Of a stretch of DNA of 64,000 nt, positions 20,201 to 27,821 are shown one piece after another (the stretch's first letter is position 1; each line of letters starts with the position of its first letter). Location of the stretch: the NCBI RefSeq assembly GCF_013248905.1, contig NZ_JABRVS010000001.1, positions 3,348,001 through 3,412,000 on the forward strand, written 5' to 3'. A model generated the notes under the pieces. The model was not told where the DNA came from. It worked only from the letters and a program-made list of their open reading frames with translations, and did no database searches. This DNA is from Shewanella sp. VB17. GTDB lineage: Bacteria; Pseudomonadota; Gammaproteobacteria; Enterobacterales; Shewanellaceae. The translations under genes and the position numbers were made by a program.

Positions 20201-21685
20201 TTGTACTGTTTCGTTTGCCGTAGTATGACTCGCATCAGCCTCATCAAATCCAGCAAGTAACGAATCTAAATCAGCTTCATCCTCTGGCTCTTCTGCTGTA
20301 ACATCTCCTATCTCCGTTACATTTTCTTCCGCTATGAGAGAATCAAGATCTGCTTCGTCTTCATCAACTGGTACTGAACTCGTATCTTTCTCATCTGTAT
20401 CAAAGCCTTCTAGGAGAGAATCTAAATCTTCCTCTTCATTACCATCTTGCTCGCCCATGGCTTCAGCCCAAAGCTCATCTAAAGATTGCCCTTCATCTTC
20501 ACTGGCATCATCAATATCTTCCTCTTGGCTTTCGAGATCATTTGAGTCAATAAAGACTTCTCCTGCCATATCAGTTTCATCGCCATCAATTTCCATCTCA
20601 GCTTCTGGCTGCAATTCACTGGAGTCGACATTCATCAAGAGATCAAGAGAATCATCTTCTTCCCCATCCAGATCCACCGACATCTCATCGAGACTATCTT
20701 CAGCTCCATTGTTAATAACATTAGCACTTGCTACCGGCTCAATATCCGATTGTTCAGGGCTTTCCTCTGCAACACTCTCATTGCGACGACGCTTTAAAAA
20801 TACCCAGAGTAAAAACAAAAAGGCAAAGGTTGAGATCCCAGCTCCCAGTAATAACACTAATGGATCGTCCATCAACGTTTTCCAGTTTATCTCATCTTCT
20901 TTGGGTGCAAGAAGCTCCAACTGAGCCTGTTTATCTTTTAAGGCTTCAGCATAAGCTTCAGCATCGGCAGATAATGATGCATTTTTTACACTGCTTGCTT
21001 GAAGCTGTTCCTGTAAAATAGCTATTTCTTCATTCTGCTCATCAATCTTCTTCGTGAGTCCTTCTATATCATTACCACTGATATTCAGTTCATCTTGCGC
21101 TCTTCCCAATGCATCAGTAAGCTGTAAATTCTTATCTTCTAATGCTTCAAGTTTCATCTCTAGTTGACGGTTAGTAATATTGTCTTGTTTAATCGATGTT
21201 TCAGAAGGACTGGGAGGCTCTGTTTGAGTAACAGATGAAGTTTCTGCTTTAGTCGTTGTGGGGGATAAAGTAACCGTCGGCTTAGCTACTACTTTTTTCC
21301 AGCCAACATCATTACGTTCTGCCCGTTGTTTCGCTAAACTTTTTGGGATAGCTAACATTTGTTCTTTAGGCGGGATAAGAAGTATCATTCCTAATACGAG
21401 ACTATTGTAATTTGGATTAGAAAATGCATGAGGGTTTGCATCATAAATCGCCCCCATGACTTGATAAATACTAACGCTAGGATCAGGTTGCATCTTTTGC
21501 GCTATGCTCCAAAACGTATCTGAAGAACGTGTTGGACCATATTGCCTTCTAGTCTCCCTAGCCTCACCATTAGGCCCTGTTATCTTCAGGCCCGCTGCAG
21601 ACGCTGTTTGTCCAATCGAACTGGTAACAATAATGAGTAATACGCAGATAATCAAACCGACAAAATACGGAGTGCGAAAGTTCAT
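17249..21685 (-). CDS. fimV: FimV-like polar hub protein with a very long acidic repeat region
   Basis: 1478 aa from the ATG at 21685, which has AGGGAAG five bases upstream; an upstream in-frame start is less likely. In order: signal-anchor segment (about 4-30), LysM-like domain (about 55-110, SSDTFWSIAQKM...LLIPP), coiled coil (about 170-250), one membrane segment (DPLVLLLGAGISTFAFLFLL), a very acidic cytosolic region, and a C-terminal TPR-like FimV tail (LDLARAYIEIEDNDSAIALL). FimV/HubP proteins bind peptidoglycan and organise cell-pole machinery such as chemotaxis arrays, the flagellum and type IV pili. The acidic region is dominated by about 13 copies of a 61-residue unit (DIAAELEIDNLDE, DSLLAGLDESDEPDN). 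The repeat number makes it longer than the roughly 700-1100 aa I expect for the family. Confidence 0.93.
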   Translation of the reverse strand: MNFRTPYFVGLIICVLLIIVTSSIGQTASAAGLKITGPNGEARETRRQYGPTRSSDTFWSIAQKMQPDPSVSIYQVMGAIYDANPHAFSNPNYNSLVLGMILLIPPKEQMLAIPKSLAKQRAERNDVGWKKVVAKPTVTLSPTTTKAETSSVTQTEPPSPSETSIKQDNITNRQLEMKLEALEDKNLQLTDALGRAQDELNISGNDIEGLTKKIDEQNEEIAILQEQLQASSVKNASLSADAEAYAEALKDKQAQLELLAPKEDEINWKTLMDDPLVLLLGAGISTFAFLFLLWVFLKRRRNESVAEESPEQSDIEPVASANVINNGAEDSLDEMSVDLDGEEDDSLDLLMNVDSSELQPEAEMEIDGDETDMAGEVFIDSNDLESQEEDIDDASEDEGQSLDELWAEAMGEQDGNEEEDLDSLLEGFDTDEKDTSSVPVDEDEADLDSLIAEENVTEIGDVTAEEPEDEADLDSLLAGFDEADASHTTANETVQDTEDELANLRDEITAVLETDTIDEQVDEAELDSLLAGLDEPDNNDAGDITVEETAADTDAEDDSADLSADIAAELEIDNLDEDADEADLDSLLAGLDESDEPDNNDAGDITVEEKAADTDAEDDSIDLSADIAAELEIDNLDEEADEADLESDEPDNNDAGDITVEEKAADTDAEDDSIDLSADIAAELEIDNLDEEADEADLDSLLAGLDESDEPDNNDAGDITVEETAADTDAEDDSADLSEDIAAELEIDNLDEDADEADVDSLLAGLDESDEPDNNDAGDITVEETAADTDAEDDLIDLSADIAAELEIDNLDEEADEADLDSLLAGLDESDEPDNHDAGDITVEETAADTDAEDDSIDLSEDIAAELEIDNLDEDADEADLDSLLAGLDESDEPDNNDAGDITVEETAADTDAEDDLIDLSADIAAELEIDNLDEEADEADLDSLLAGLDESDESDNHDAGDTASEETAADTDAEDDSIDLSEDIAAELEIDNLDEAADEADLDSLLAGLDESDEPDNHDAGDTASEEAVAGIDTEDDSIDLSEDIAAELEIDNLDEAADEADLDSLLAGLDESDEPDNHDAGDTASEETVAGIDTEDDSIDLSADIAAELEIDNLDEAADEADVDSLLAGLDESDEPDNHDAGDTASEETAADIDAEDDLANLSADIAAELEIDNLDEEADEADLDSLLAGLDESDESDNNDAGDTTVKETAADIDAEDDLIDESTEITAELAIESLDTEAEDDLANLSADIAAELETDNLDEAADEADVDSLLAGLDESDEPDNNDAGDTTVEETAADIDAEDDLIDESTEIAAELAIESLDTEAEDDLANLSADIAAELEIDNLDEAADEADLDAQEEINVSVSDIAEDDITAFKKDNDFIDIDRLLNEAEEDTADMDQYKELDVDMGELDNLMGNAAMVDVDDEENSINAKLDLARAYIEIEDNDSAIALLKEVELDGNDRQKEEAEGLVKTLD
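17620..20170. repeat. Tandem 183-bp repeats inside fimV
   Basis: About 13 full units and one partial unit of 183 bp (61 codons); for instance 18267-18449, 18450-18632 and 18633-18815 are exact consecutive periods. One unit lacks nine codons (near 19750) and two units near 17700-18000 carry a 24-codon insert (core IDESTEI...LAIESLDTEAEDD). Adjacent units are close to identical at the DNA level, so unit number should change easily by recombination or slippage. The period is a multiple of three, so changes keep the frame. Confidence 0.95.
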
Positions 21686-21821
21686 TAATTCTTCCCTTTC
21701 AAGTGCAGTGGTACTACTCATAAAATCTTAGCTTTAGGCAATTGTATTCATTGAGATTACTATAAACCAGAAATCCAAGGTCTGCTACTATTCACAATTC
21801 AAAACAACAGTAAAAATAAAA

Positions 21822-21844
21822 AAAGCCTGCATATGGCAGGCTTT
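21822..21844 (-). terminator. Terminator after asd
   Basis: Nine-base arms AAAGCCTGC and GCAGGCTTT around a five-base loop. On the minus strand the stem is followed by a long T-rich run, 42 bases past the asd stop. Confidence 0.85.
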
Positions 21845-21885
21845 CTTAACAAAATCGGCTATTAATAGGCTATTGAACTACATTA

Positions 21886-22902
21886 TCAGTAATAATCTCT
21901 TATAAGTACTTCAGCTATCTGAATACTATTAAGTGCTGCACCTTTTCTAATATTATCAGAAACAATCCACAAATTAATGCCATTATCGTGTGAAATGTCC
22001 TTACGTACACGGCCCACATACACCGGATCACTACCCGCTGCATCAGTTACGACTGTTGGATACTCATCATCAGATTCAAACAATACTATCCCTGGCGCAT
22101 CACGCAGCACAGATTTAACATTCTCAGCATCAACAGGTTGTAATGTCTCTAAATGTACCGCTTCAGAATGACCATGAAAAACAGGTACACGAACAGCCGT
22201 TGGATTAACAACAATATTTTCATCACCAAAAATTTTCTGGGTTTCCCAGACCATTTTCATCTCTTCTTTGGTATAACCGTTGTCCATAAACTGATCAATA
22301 TGCGGTAAGGCATTAAACGCTATCTGTTTAGAATAAGCTTTTGGCTCAACAGGTAAACCTTGAAGTAAATTGGCACATTGACTTGCCAGCTCTTCAATCG
22401 CTTGCTTACCAGAGCCCGACACTGACTGATAAGTTGCCACATTTATTCGTGAGATCCCAAATGCATCATAGATAGGCTTTAAAGCGACCAACATCTGAAT
22501 TGTAGAGCAGTTTGGATTAGCAATAATATTACGATTACGAAAATCGGCAATCGCTTCAGGGTTCACTTCAGGCACCACTAACGGTATATCAACCTCATAC
22601 CTAAAGTGTGATGTGTTATCAATAACAACACAACCTTGTTCAGCAGCGATAGGTGCCCACTTCGCTGATACATCGCCACCAGCAGAGAAAAAACCTATCT
22701 GAGCTTGGGACCAATCAAACGTATCAACATCAAGAATTTCTACCTGTTTACCGTGAAAGTTAACCGTTTCACCTGCGCTACGGCTGCTGGCAAGTGGGTA
22801 TAAATTCGCTACGGGGAAATGACGCTCTTGGAGGATCTCTATCATAGTTTGACCCACTGCACCTGAAGCACCTAATACGACAACATTAAATTCTTGTGAC
22901 AT
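21886..22902 (-). CDS. asd: Aspartate-semialdehyde dehydrogenase
   Basis: 338 aa, NADPH-dependent conversion of aspartyl phosphate to aspartate semialdehyde on the way to lysine, threonine, methionine and diaminopimelate. The Rossmann motif VVLGASGAVGQTM opens the protein and the catalytic cysteine is in NPNCSTIQML, so this is a true enzyme and not the Cys-less USG-1 paralog. PHIDQFMDNGYTKEE is another family motif. The ATG at 22902 lies two bases after the pdxB stop, and an AGGAG sits inside the end of pdxB, so the two are probably translated from one message. Confidence 0.96.
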   Translation of the reverse strand: MSQEFNVVVLGASGAVGQTMIEILQERHFPVANLYPLASSRSAGETVNFHGKQVEILDVDTFDWSQAQIGFFSAGGDVSAKWAPIAAEQGCVVIDNTSHFRYEVDIPLVVPEVNPEAIADFRNRNIIANPNCSTIQMLVALKPIYDAFGISRINVATYQSVSGSGKQAIEELASQCANLLQGLPVEPKAYSKQIAFNALPHIDQFMDNGYTKEEMKMVWETQKIFGDENIVVNPTAVRVPVFHGHSEAVHLETLQPVDAENVKSVLRDAPGIVLFESDDEYPTVVTDAAGSDPVYVGRVRKDISHDNGINLWIVSDNIRKGAALNSIQIAEVLIRDYY

Positions 22903-22904
22903 AA

Positions 22905-24068
22905 TTACCGACCAACTCCTGAAAAACCTAAATTGAGCAACCAATTTACCTCACATTGCCCAGAGTTTGCTAGCATTAACGCACTAAATTCACGTCTATG
23001 CTTATGATTTTTTCTCATTAAGTCAAAACTATTGTCATTAGACAAATTAATGAGGCCTTTTTTTGCCGGATCTTCAAACATTTTAGTTCTAAACACTTCA
23101 TCGTCATCACGCAGATCGTACACAAAACGACACAGCTGAAGTAGCGACTTTTCAGACAATTCACCAGCCAATAGCACTTGTTCAATACTAAACGAAGGTA
23201 AAAGCGCAAACATATCTTTATCAGCTTGCATGCAAAGGGTTTCCATCAATGCTTGATAGAGCATAAACGTACCGCGAGCCTTACCTTCCAGGCTATAGCC
23301 TGCAATATGAGGCGTTGCAAATTCAACAAAAGGGATTAGTGTCTCCATCGGCTTGGGTTCGCCTTCCCAAACATCTAGGACAACCTTAAGATCTGGACGA
23401 GTTGACTTAACTTTGATCAAAGCTTGATTATCAATCACCTCACCGCGACAACAGTTCAATAACCAAGTGTTGACTTTTAAACGATTAAGTCTGTCCTCAT
23501 CGAACAAGTACCACGTTTTATGCACACCACTTTTAGTAATGGGTACATGTAAACTGATCACATTAGCGCGATCAATAAGCTCATCTAAAGAAACAAACTC
23601 ACGAGGGTCTAGGGTCTCTATCAAAGGATCATGTAATAGAACTTCAACACCATAAGCCTGAAGACATTTAGCCAATGCACTGCCTGTATTTCCGGCACCA
23701 ATGATACCAACCACTTTATCCTTAAGAATAGCACCAAACCTATTTGCCAACTCCAGCATAGCGATAAAAGCAAATTCTCCAACCGCTGTGGCATTACAAC
23801 CTGGCGCATTGGCAAACGAAATTTTGCGATAGTTTAGGTAATTGATATCAATATGATCTGTACCTATGGTCGCGCTGCCAATAAATTTAATATGATGATT
23901 CAGGGCTAATAGAGACTCATCCACATACGTCACTGAACGAACCAAAAGCACATCAGCATCTTTCACCATCTCAGGGGTTAATGTGCGGCCGTTGACCAGC
24001 TCAACCTGGCCTAGTTCTCCAAATAACTCTTGTACATAAGGCATGTTTTCATCGGCTATGATCTTCAT
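22905..24068 (-). CDS. pdxB: Erythronate-4-phosphate dehydrogenase
   Basis: 387 aa D-2-hydroxyacid dehydrogenase of the DXP-dependent vitamin B6 pathway. It opens MKIIADENMPYVQELFGELG, carries the NAD-binding motif VGIIGAGNTGSALAKCL (about residue 120) and the catalytic elements LLNCCRGEVIDNQALI and PHIAGYSLEGK, with a C-terminal PdxB dimerisation region. TATTTCTCCTGAAG on the plus strand just beyond the start is a good Shine-Dalgarno read in reverse. Upstream lies the accessory island, not the fabB I expect next to pdxB in Shewanella. Confidence 0.97.
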   Translation of the reverse strand: MKIIADENMPYVQELFGELGQVELVNGRTLTPEMVKDADVLLVRSVTYVDESLLALNHHIKFIGSATIGTDHIDINYLNYRKISFANAPGCNATAVGEFAFIAMLELANRFGAILKDKVVGIIGAGNTGSALAKCLQAYGVEVLLHDPLIETLDPREFVSLDELIDRANVISLHVPITKSGVHKTWYLFDEDRLNRLKVNTWLLNCCRGEVIDNQALIKVKSTRPDLKVVLDVWEGEPKPMETLIPFVEFATPHIAGYSLEGKARGTFMLYQALMETLCMQADKDMFALLPSFSIEQVLLAGELSEKSLLQLCRFVYDLRDDDEVFRTKMFEDPAKKGLINLSNDNSFDLMRKNHKHRREFSALMLANSGQCEVNWLLNLGFSGVGR

Positions 24069-24257
24069 TATTTCTCCTGAAGGTATTGGGTACGATATTC
24101 TAGCAAGATAGAGACAGCTTGAGAATTAAGCCAGATTAGATTTTCTGTTTAATTTGTATATCTAAGGAGTACTCTTAAATAATGTCACAGCAGCGCTTAC
24201 TAGAATTTTGAATGATCTTACTCTGATTGGATGTTCCGCTTGATACCAGCGTAAATT

Positions 24258-24371
24258 TTATCCATTTGACCGTCTAATAGCCGCTTCGAACAACATAAAT
24301 CCAATAGCAAAACAGCTAAACCCATAAACAGGATTATTTTGCCACCTTTGATACACATTGTTTTTTGTCAT
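24258..24371 (-). CDS. Small ORF, 37 aa, possible single-pass membrane peptide
   Basis: ATG at 24371 preceded by AGGGG six bases upstream, stop TAA at 24258. The product opens MTKNNVYQRWQNNP, has a hydrophobic stretch (VYGFSCFAIGFMLFEAAI) and ends RRSNG. The pattern of polar N-terminus, one possible helix in the membrane and a basic tail is typical of small membrane proteins. It is divergent from tetR with a 91-base gap and upstream of pdxB. I recognise no family. The strong ribosome site is the main support. Confidence 0.5.
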   Translation of the reverse strand: MTKNNVYQRWQNNPVYGFSCFAIGFMLFEAAIRRSNG

Positions 24372-24432
24372 ACGACTCCCCTATCCTCACTACTCCCTTG
24401 TATATTGACTCAACACCATCAAATTATGTAGA

Positions 24433-24449
24433 CTTACCTATATAGTAAG
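24433..24449. promoter_or_regulatory. Candidate TetR operator
   Basis: Inverted repeat CTTAC-CTATATA-GTAAG lies 14 bases upstream of the tetR ATG, between tetR and the divergent small ORF. Position and symmetry fit autoregulation by the TetR protein. The match is visible by eye only. Confidence 0.45.
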
Positions 24450-24462
24450 GGGGTGAGTTAAT

Positions 24463-25038
24463 ATGAGCAAAAGAACTGCTAAAGAAAAATTACTAGAAGC
24501 TGCTGCAGATTTGTTTTACAACAATGGGATAACTGCCACAGGAATTGACACTATTACGGCAAAAGCCAAAGTGGCTAAGATGTCACTGTATAATAACTTT
24601 TCATCTAAATCTGATCTAATTGCTGCTTATCTAAAGCAGCGTCATGAAGAATGGCTTTCTTTATATGAAAAACAACTTTTAGGTACTTCAACTCCTCAAG
24701 AAGCTATTTTAGCTATTTTCGATGCTTATAGAAATCATGCGGAGCATGAATACGAGAAAGGGTTTCGCGGTTGTGGCTTATTAAATGCGGCTGCTGAATT
24801 ACCAGCAGGTAGTGAGGGGCGCCGGACAGTAAGGGGGCATAAACAGGCAGTGGAAGATATTTTATTCTTACATATACACAGCATGTTAACTGATGACCAA
24901 AGAGCAAGAGATTTGTCTGAACAATTGTCTTTTATTTTAGAAGGCTCCATTGCTAGAGCTGGGCTTGAGGGAAATAGTGATAAATTATTATCCGCTAGAC
25001 GAATTGCAAAAAAGTTAATTGAAAGAGAAATTAAATAA
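24463..25038 (+). CDS. TetR/AcrR-family transcriptional regulator
   Basis: 191 aa. The N-terminal helix-turn-helix (about 10-50: LLEAAADLFYNNGITATGID, then KVAKMSLYNNFSSKSDLI) is classic for the family; the remainder is the ligand-binding helical domain and includes FRGCGLLNAAAE, a stretch seen in YbiH/ SmvR-like and related regulators. GGGGGTGAG precedes the ATG. Its stop codon TAA is directly followed by the ATG of the EamA exporter, so the two are co-transcribed. It most likely represses the exporter, and perhaps the facing purA-like genes, until a ligand binds. Confidence 0.92.
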   Translation: MSKRTAKEKLLEAAADLFYNNGITATGIDTITAKAKVAKMSLYNNFSSKSDLIAAYLKQRHEEWLSLYEKQLLGTSTPQEAILAIFDAYRNHAEHEYEKGFRGCGLLNAAAELPAGSEGRRTVRGHKQAVEDILFLHIHSMLTDDQRARDLSEQLSFILEGSIARAGLEGNSDKLLSARRIAKKLIEREIK

Positions 25039-25947
25039 ATGCAACCAATCAACTCTTCTCAAAAAATGGGCTCTTTTGCCATTTTAATGGCCGCTTTTCT
25101 ATGGGGAACGACTGGTACTGTAGCCACATTTGCCCCTAATTTGAATCCTCTAGCTATTGGTGCTGCGGCTATGGGTGGTGGCGGATTACTGCAAGCATTT
25201 GTTGTCATAAACACATTTCAAAAACAACGGTATATATTCAGAAATAACAAAAAATTGATTTCACTTGGGGTCGTTTCTGTTTTCATCTATCCATTAGCTT
25301 TTTACTCATCAATGCACCTTGCTGGTGTCGCGATTGGTACCGTCGTATCCATCGGCACCGCGCCTCTAGCTTCCGCTATTATTGAAACACTATTTGATAA
25401 AAGCCCACTTTCTAAACGATGGCTAATGGGGTTCATCATCGGAACGATTGGCATTATTTTGTTGTCTATAGGAGAGTCCCATCATGCAACATATACAGTG
25501 AGTGATGGTAACAAGATGATGGGGATATTCGTGGGAGTATTGGCAGGGATAACTTATGCGCTCTACTCTTGGACTATAAAAGGCTTAATTAACGCAGGTG
25601 TCGATTCTCCATCTGCAATGGGAGTTGTATTCGGTTTAGGCGGTACTTTATTATTACCAACATTATTGTTTACAGGAGATGCTCTCTTTCAAAATACCAT
25701 GAATATTACTGTTGTGGCTTATATGATCTTAGTCCCTATGTTTATAGGTTATGTGCTATTTGGTTTGGGGTTACGTTATGTGAGTGTAAGTGTGGCGACA
25801 ACATTGACACTTTTTGAACCCCTTGTAGCAGCCTTACTCGCTGTCTTTGTCGTTGGGGAGAATATCAATCTCCTAGGCTGCTTTGGGATCATATTGATCT
25901 TTATCTGTATTGCACTACTTTCAACACCTGTAAGTGAAAAAAAATAG
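25039..25947 (+). CDS. EamA/DMT-family transporter
   Basis: 302 aa with about ten membrane helices in two EamA repeats (about 12-140 and 160-295). It opens near GSFAILMAAFLWGTTGTVATF, the first EamA helix; the second repeat contains FVGVLAGITYALYSWTIKGL and TTLTLFEPLVAALLAVFVVGE. Drug/metabolite transporters of this type export amino acids, nucleobases, nucleosides or drugs. It starts immediately after the tetR stop codon and converges on the LOG gene 60 bases away. I infer it exports the product of the neighbouring purine-like pathway or a drug; sequence alone does not give the substrate. Confidence 0.92.
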   Translation: MQPINSSQKMGSFAILMAAFLWGTTGTVATFAPNLNPLAIGAAAMGGGGLLQAFVVINTFQKQRYIFRNNKKLISLGVVSVFIYPLAFYSSMHLAGVAIGTVVSIGTAPLASAIIETLFDKSPLSKRWLMGFIIGTIGIILLSIGESHHATYTVSDGNKMMGIFVGVLAGITYALYSWTIKGLINAGVDSPSAMGVVFGLGGTLLLPTLLFTGDALFQNTMNITVVAYMILVPMFIGYVLFGLGLRYVSVSVATTLTLFEPLVAALLAVFVVGENINLLGCFGIILIFICIALLSTPVSEKK

Positions 25948-26007
25948 ATAAAATAAGTGAGAAAACATAAAGATTCTGCAAGCTTGTAGTCCCTTTATCA
26001 TCGCACT

Positions 26008-26565
26008 TTATGCCGTCTCATTGGCAACATTAAGTACATTCAATATTTCATCGACTGTATTAACGACAGTGAATAATGTAAGGTTTTCTTCTCGAGCAAA
26101 ATTTTCGTTAACTAAATGTTCAATCAGCACAATAAGATGATCCCAGAAACCTTCTGTATTGAGAATAATAATGGGTTTATTGTGTAACCCTAGTTGTTTC
26201 CAAGTCAGAATTTCGAACGTTTCCTCTAAAGTACCAAGACCACCAGGTAACACAACAAAAGCATCTGCTCGCTCAGCCATGGTCACTTTCCGCTCATGCA
26301 TACTTTTTGTACGAATAAGTTCAGTAACCCCAGTATGAGTAATTTCCAAATCACTCAAAAAATCAGGAATAACACCAATAACCTGACCATTATTTGCCAG
26401 CACTGAATCAGCAAGTAAGCCCATTAAACCCACTTGTGCTCCTCCATAAACAAGCCTTAAATTATTATTGGCAAACTCTTGCCCAGTCATCACAGCTATC
26501 TGTCGGAAGCTCTTTTTGACATTATCATTGGCACCACAATACACACACACATTTTTTACTTGCAT
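26008..26565 (-). CDS. LOG-family nucleotide phosphoribohydrolase
   Basis: 185 aa Rossmann-like protein. It opens with VKNVCVYCGAND, and carries LVYGGAQVGLMG, the SMHERKVTM element and the signature PGGLGTLEETFEILTWKQLG (PGGxGTxxE). The family cleaves the N-glycosidic bond of nucleoside 5'-monophosphates to give ribose 5-phosphate and a free base, as in cytokinin activation in plants and some bacteria. AGGAG overlaps the stop codon of the PurA-like gene just upstream (11 bases between the genes), so the two are translationally coupled. That pairing suggests its substrate is the nucleotide made by the PurA-like enzyme. Confidence 0.93.
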   Translation of the reverse strand: MQVKNVCVYCGANDNVKKSFRQIAVMTGQEFANNNLRLVYGGAQVGLMGLLADSVLANNGQVIGVIPDFLSDLEITHTGVTELIRTKSMHERKVTMAERADAFVVLPGGLGTLEETFEILTWKQLGLHNKPIIILNTEGFWDHLIVLIEHLVNENFAREENLTLFTVVNTVDEILNVLNVANETA

Positions 26566-26576
26566 CTTAAAAACTC

Positions 26577-27821
26577 CTAAGCGACTAGAGACCGTTTCAT
26601 TTCTGTCGTCATAGTACGATCTATCACGTCTTCATAGTTAGGACCCGTACCTATAATTTGTATTGGGGCACCTATGTTGTCCTCAATGAAACGAATAAAA
26701 TCTTGTGCAGCCAACGGTAAATCTTCAAAATTTTGTAGTCCACAAATATCCGTTTCCCACCCTTTCAGCACCTGATAATACGGCTCGTACTCATCTTGCT
26801 CCATTTCATTCCAATCATAGACAGTCTGTAATATTTCGCCGTTTTTACGATAGCCGATACAAACAGGGATCTCCTCAAGGTAAGACATTATATCCAACTT
26901 ATTAAGGCATAGTTCTGTATAGCCATTAACATGCTGCGCATATCGTAAACTAACCAAATCAAGCCAACCACATTGCATTGGGTTCTCAGTACCATAGCTA
27001 AATTCATGACCCCGCTCCCGCAGCATGGCTTCATCATCAGGCTTACAGCGGCTAACAAAAGCTCCTGTTGAGTAACGTGTCACATAGGGTTTAATCACAC
27101 CAATATTACGATTCACAGCAGAAAAAGATAATCCTGCACCATGAAGCAAACCTGCTGAGCTGGTTTCCGATGACGTGACATAAGGGTAGGTACCATGAAC
27201 AATATCAAGCATAAACCCCTGACTGCCTTCTATTAATACGTTCAGTAATGGATTATCAGCAGCCCTTTGCGCAATATAACGACCGGTATCACCAATAAAG
27301 GAAGCTGCAAGATCCGCTTGCCTAACGTAATCGATAGGCAAATCTGCTGTAATATCTGTATGGTTAGTTCGATAGTTTTTAAGACTAACTCCAATCCTTA
27401 ATCTCCTGTCAGCGTAAGCTGGGCCTACACCCTGACCAATCGTGCCTATTTTGGCAGCAATCGAACCTACTTTTTTATTACTATCTCTATCAATGTGTTC
27501 TGGTAAGGCCAAATGAGCGTTACTACTAATGATCAACTGACTACCTACTTTACCCAATTTTTCTTCGATCTGATTAATATCTGATTCAAACCAGCGCACA
27601 CCTAAAATAACATTACCAGTCAACACACAGGTACACCCATTTAACATACCAGACGGTAACATCCGAAAACGATAAGTTTCATTAAGATGCATAAAAGTAT
27701 GCTCTGCATTGCTGCCACCATTGCAGCGAATACATACATCTGTATTCTTCGACAAATAATAAGAAACCTTTCCTTTACCTTCATCCCCAAACTGGGCACC
27801 ATTAATTATTGTGATCTGCAT
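26577..27821 (-). CDS. Divergent adenylosuccinate synthetase-like GTP-dependent enzyme
   Basis: 414 aa, slightly shorter than PurA (about 430). Kept: P-loop GAQFGDEGKGK with catalytic Asp13, His41 (NAEHT), the glutamine of EGSQG, HGTYPYVTSSET, the guanine-specificity motif NKLD (307-310) and GTGPNY. Changed: GGHNAGHT is GGSNAEHT, GTTGRG is GTIGQG, and the aspartate-binding loop TGRRRRTGW reads TENPMQCGW with no arginine. From knowledge of E. coli PurA, it should still use GTP to activate the 6-oxo group of IMP or a similar nucleotide, but the amine donor is probably not aspartate. GGAAGAG precedes the ATG by four bases. First gene of a two-gene unit with the LOG enzyme. It is unlikely to be the housekeeping purA. 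PurZ (2-aminoadenine pathway) was considered, but the lost arginine loop speaks against an aspartate ligase. Confidence 0.85.
   Translation of the reverse strand: MQITIINGAQFGDEGKGKVSYYLSKNTDVCIRCNGGSNAEHTFMHLNETYRFRMLPSGMLNGCTCVLTGNVILGVRWFESDINQIEEKLGKVGSQLIISSNAHLALPEHIDRDSNKKVGSIAAKIGTIGQGVGPAYADRRLRIGVSLKNYRTNHTDITADLPIDYVRQADLAASFIGDTGRYIAQRAADNPLLNVLIEGSQGFMLDIVHGTYPYVTSSETSSAGLLHGAGLSFSAVNRNIGVIKPYVTRYSTGAFVSRCKPDDEAMLRERGHEFSYGTENPMQCGWLDLVSLRYAQHVNGYTELCLNKLDIMSYLEEIPVCIGYRKNGEILQTVYDWNEMEQDEYEPYYQVLKGWETDICGLQNFEDLPLAAQDFIRFIEDNIGAPIQIIGTGPNYEDVIDRTMTTEMKRSLVA

Noticed and set aside
17487..20924. Series of Ser/Ala-rich plus-strand reading frames opposite fimV
   Set aside because: They are shadows of the acidic repeats: same 183-bp period, extreme composition, no ribosome sites and no family likeness.
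26577..27821. PurZ (2-aminoadenine DNA pathway) as identity of the PurA-like protein
   Set aside because: PurZ also ligates aspartate, so loss of the arginine loop does not fit, and no datZ- or phage-like neighbours are present.
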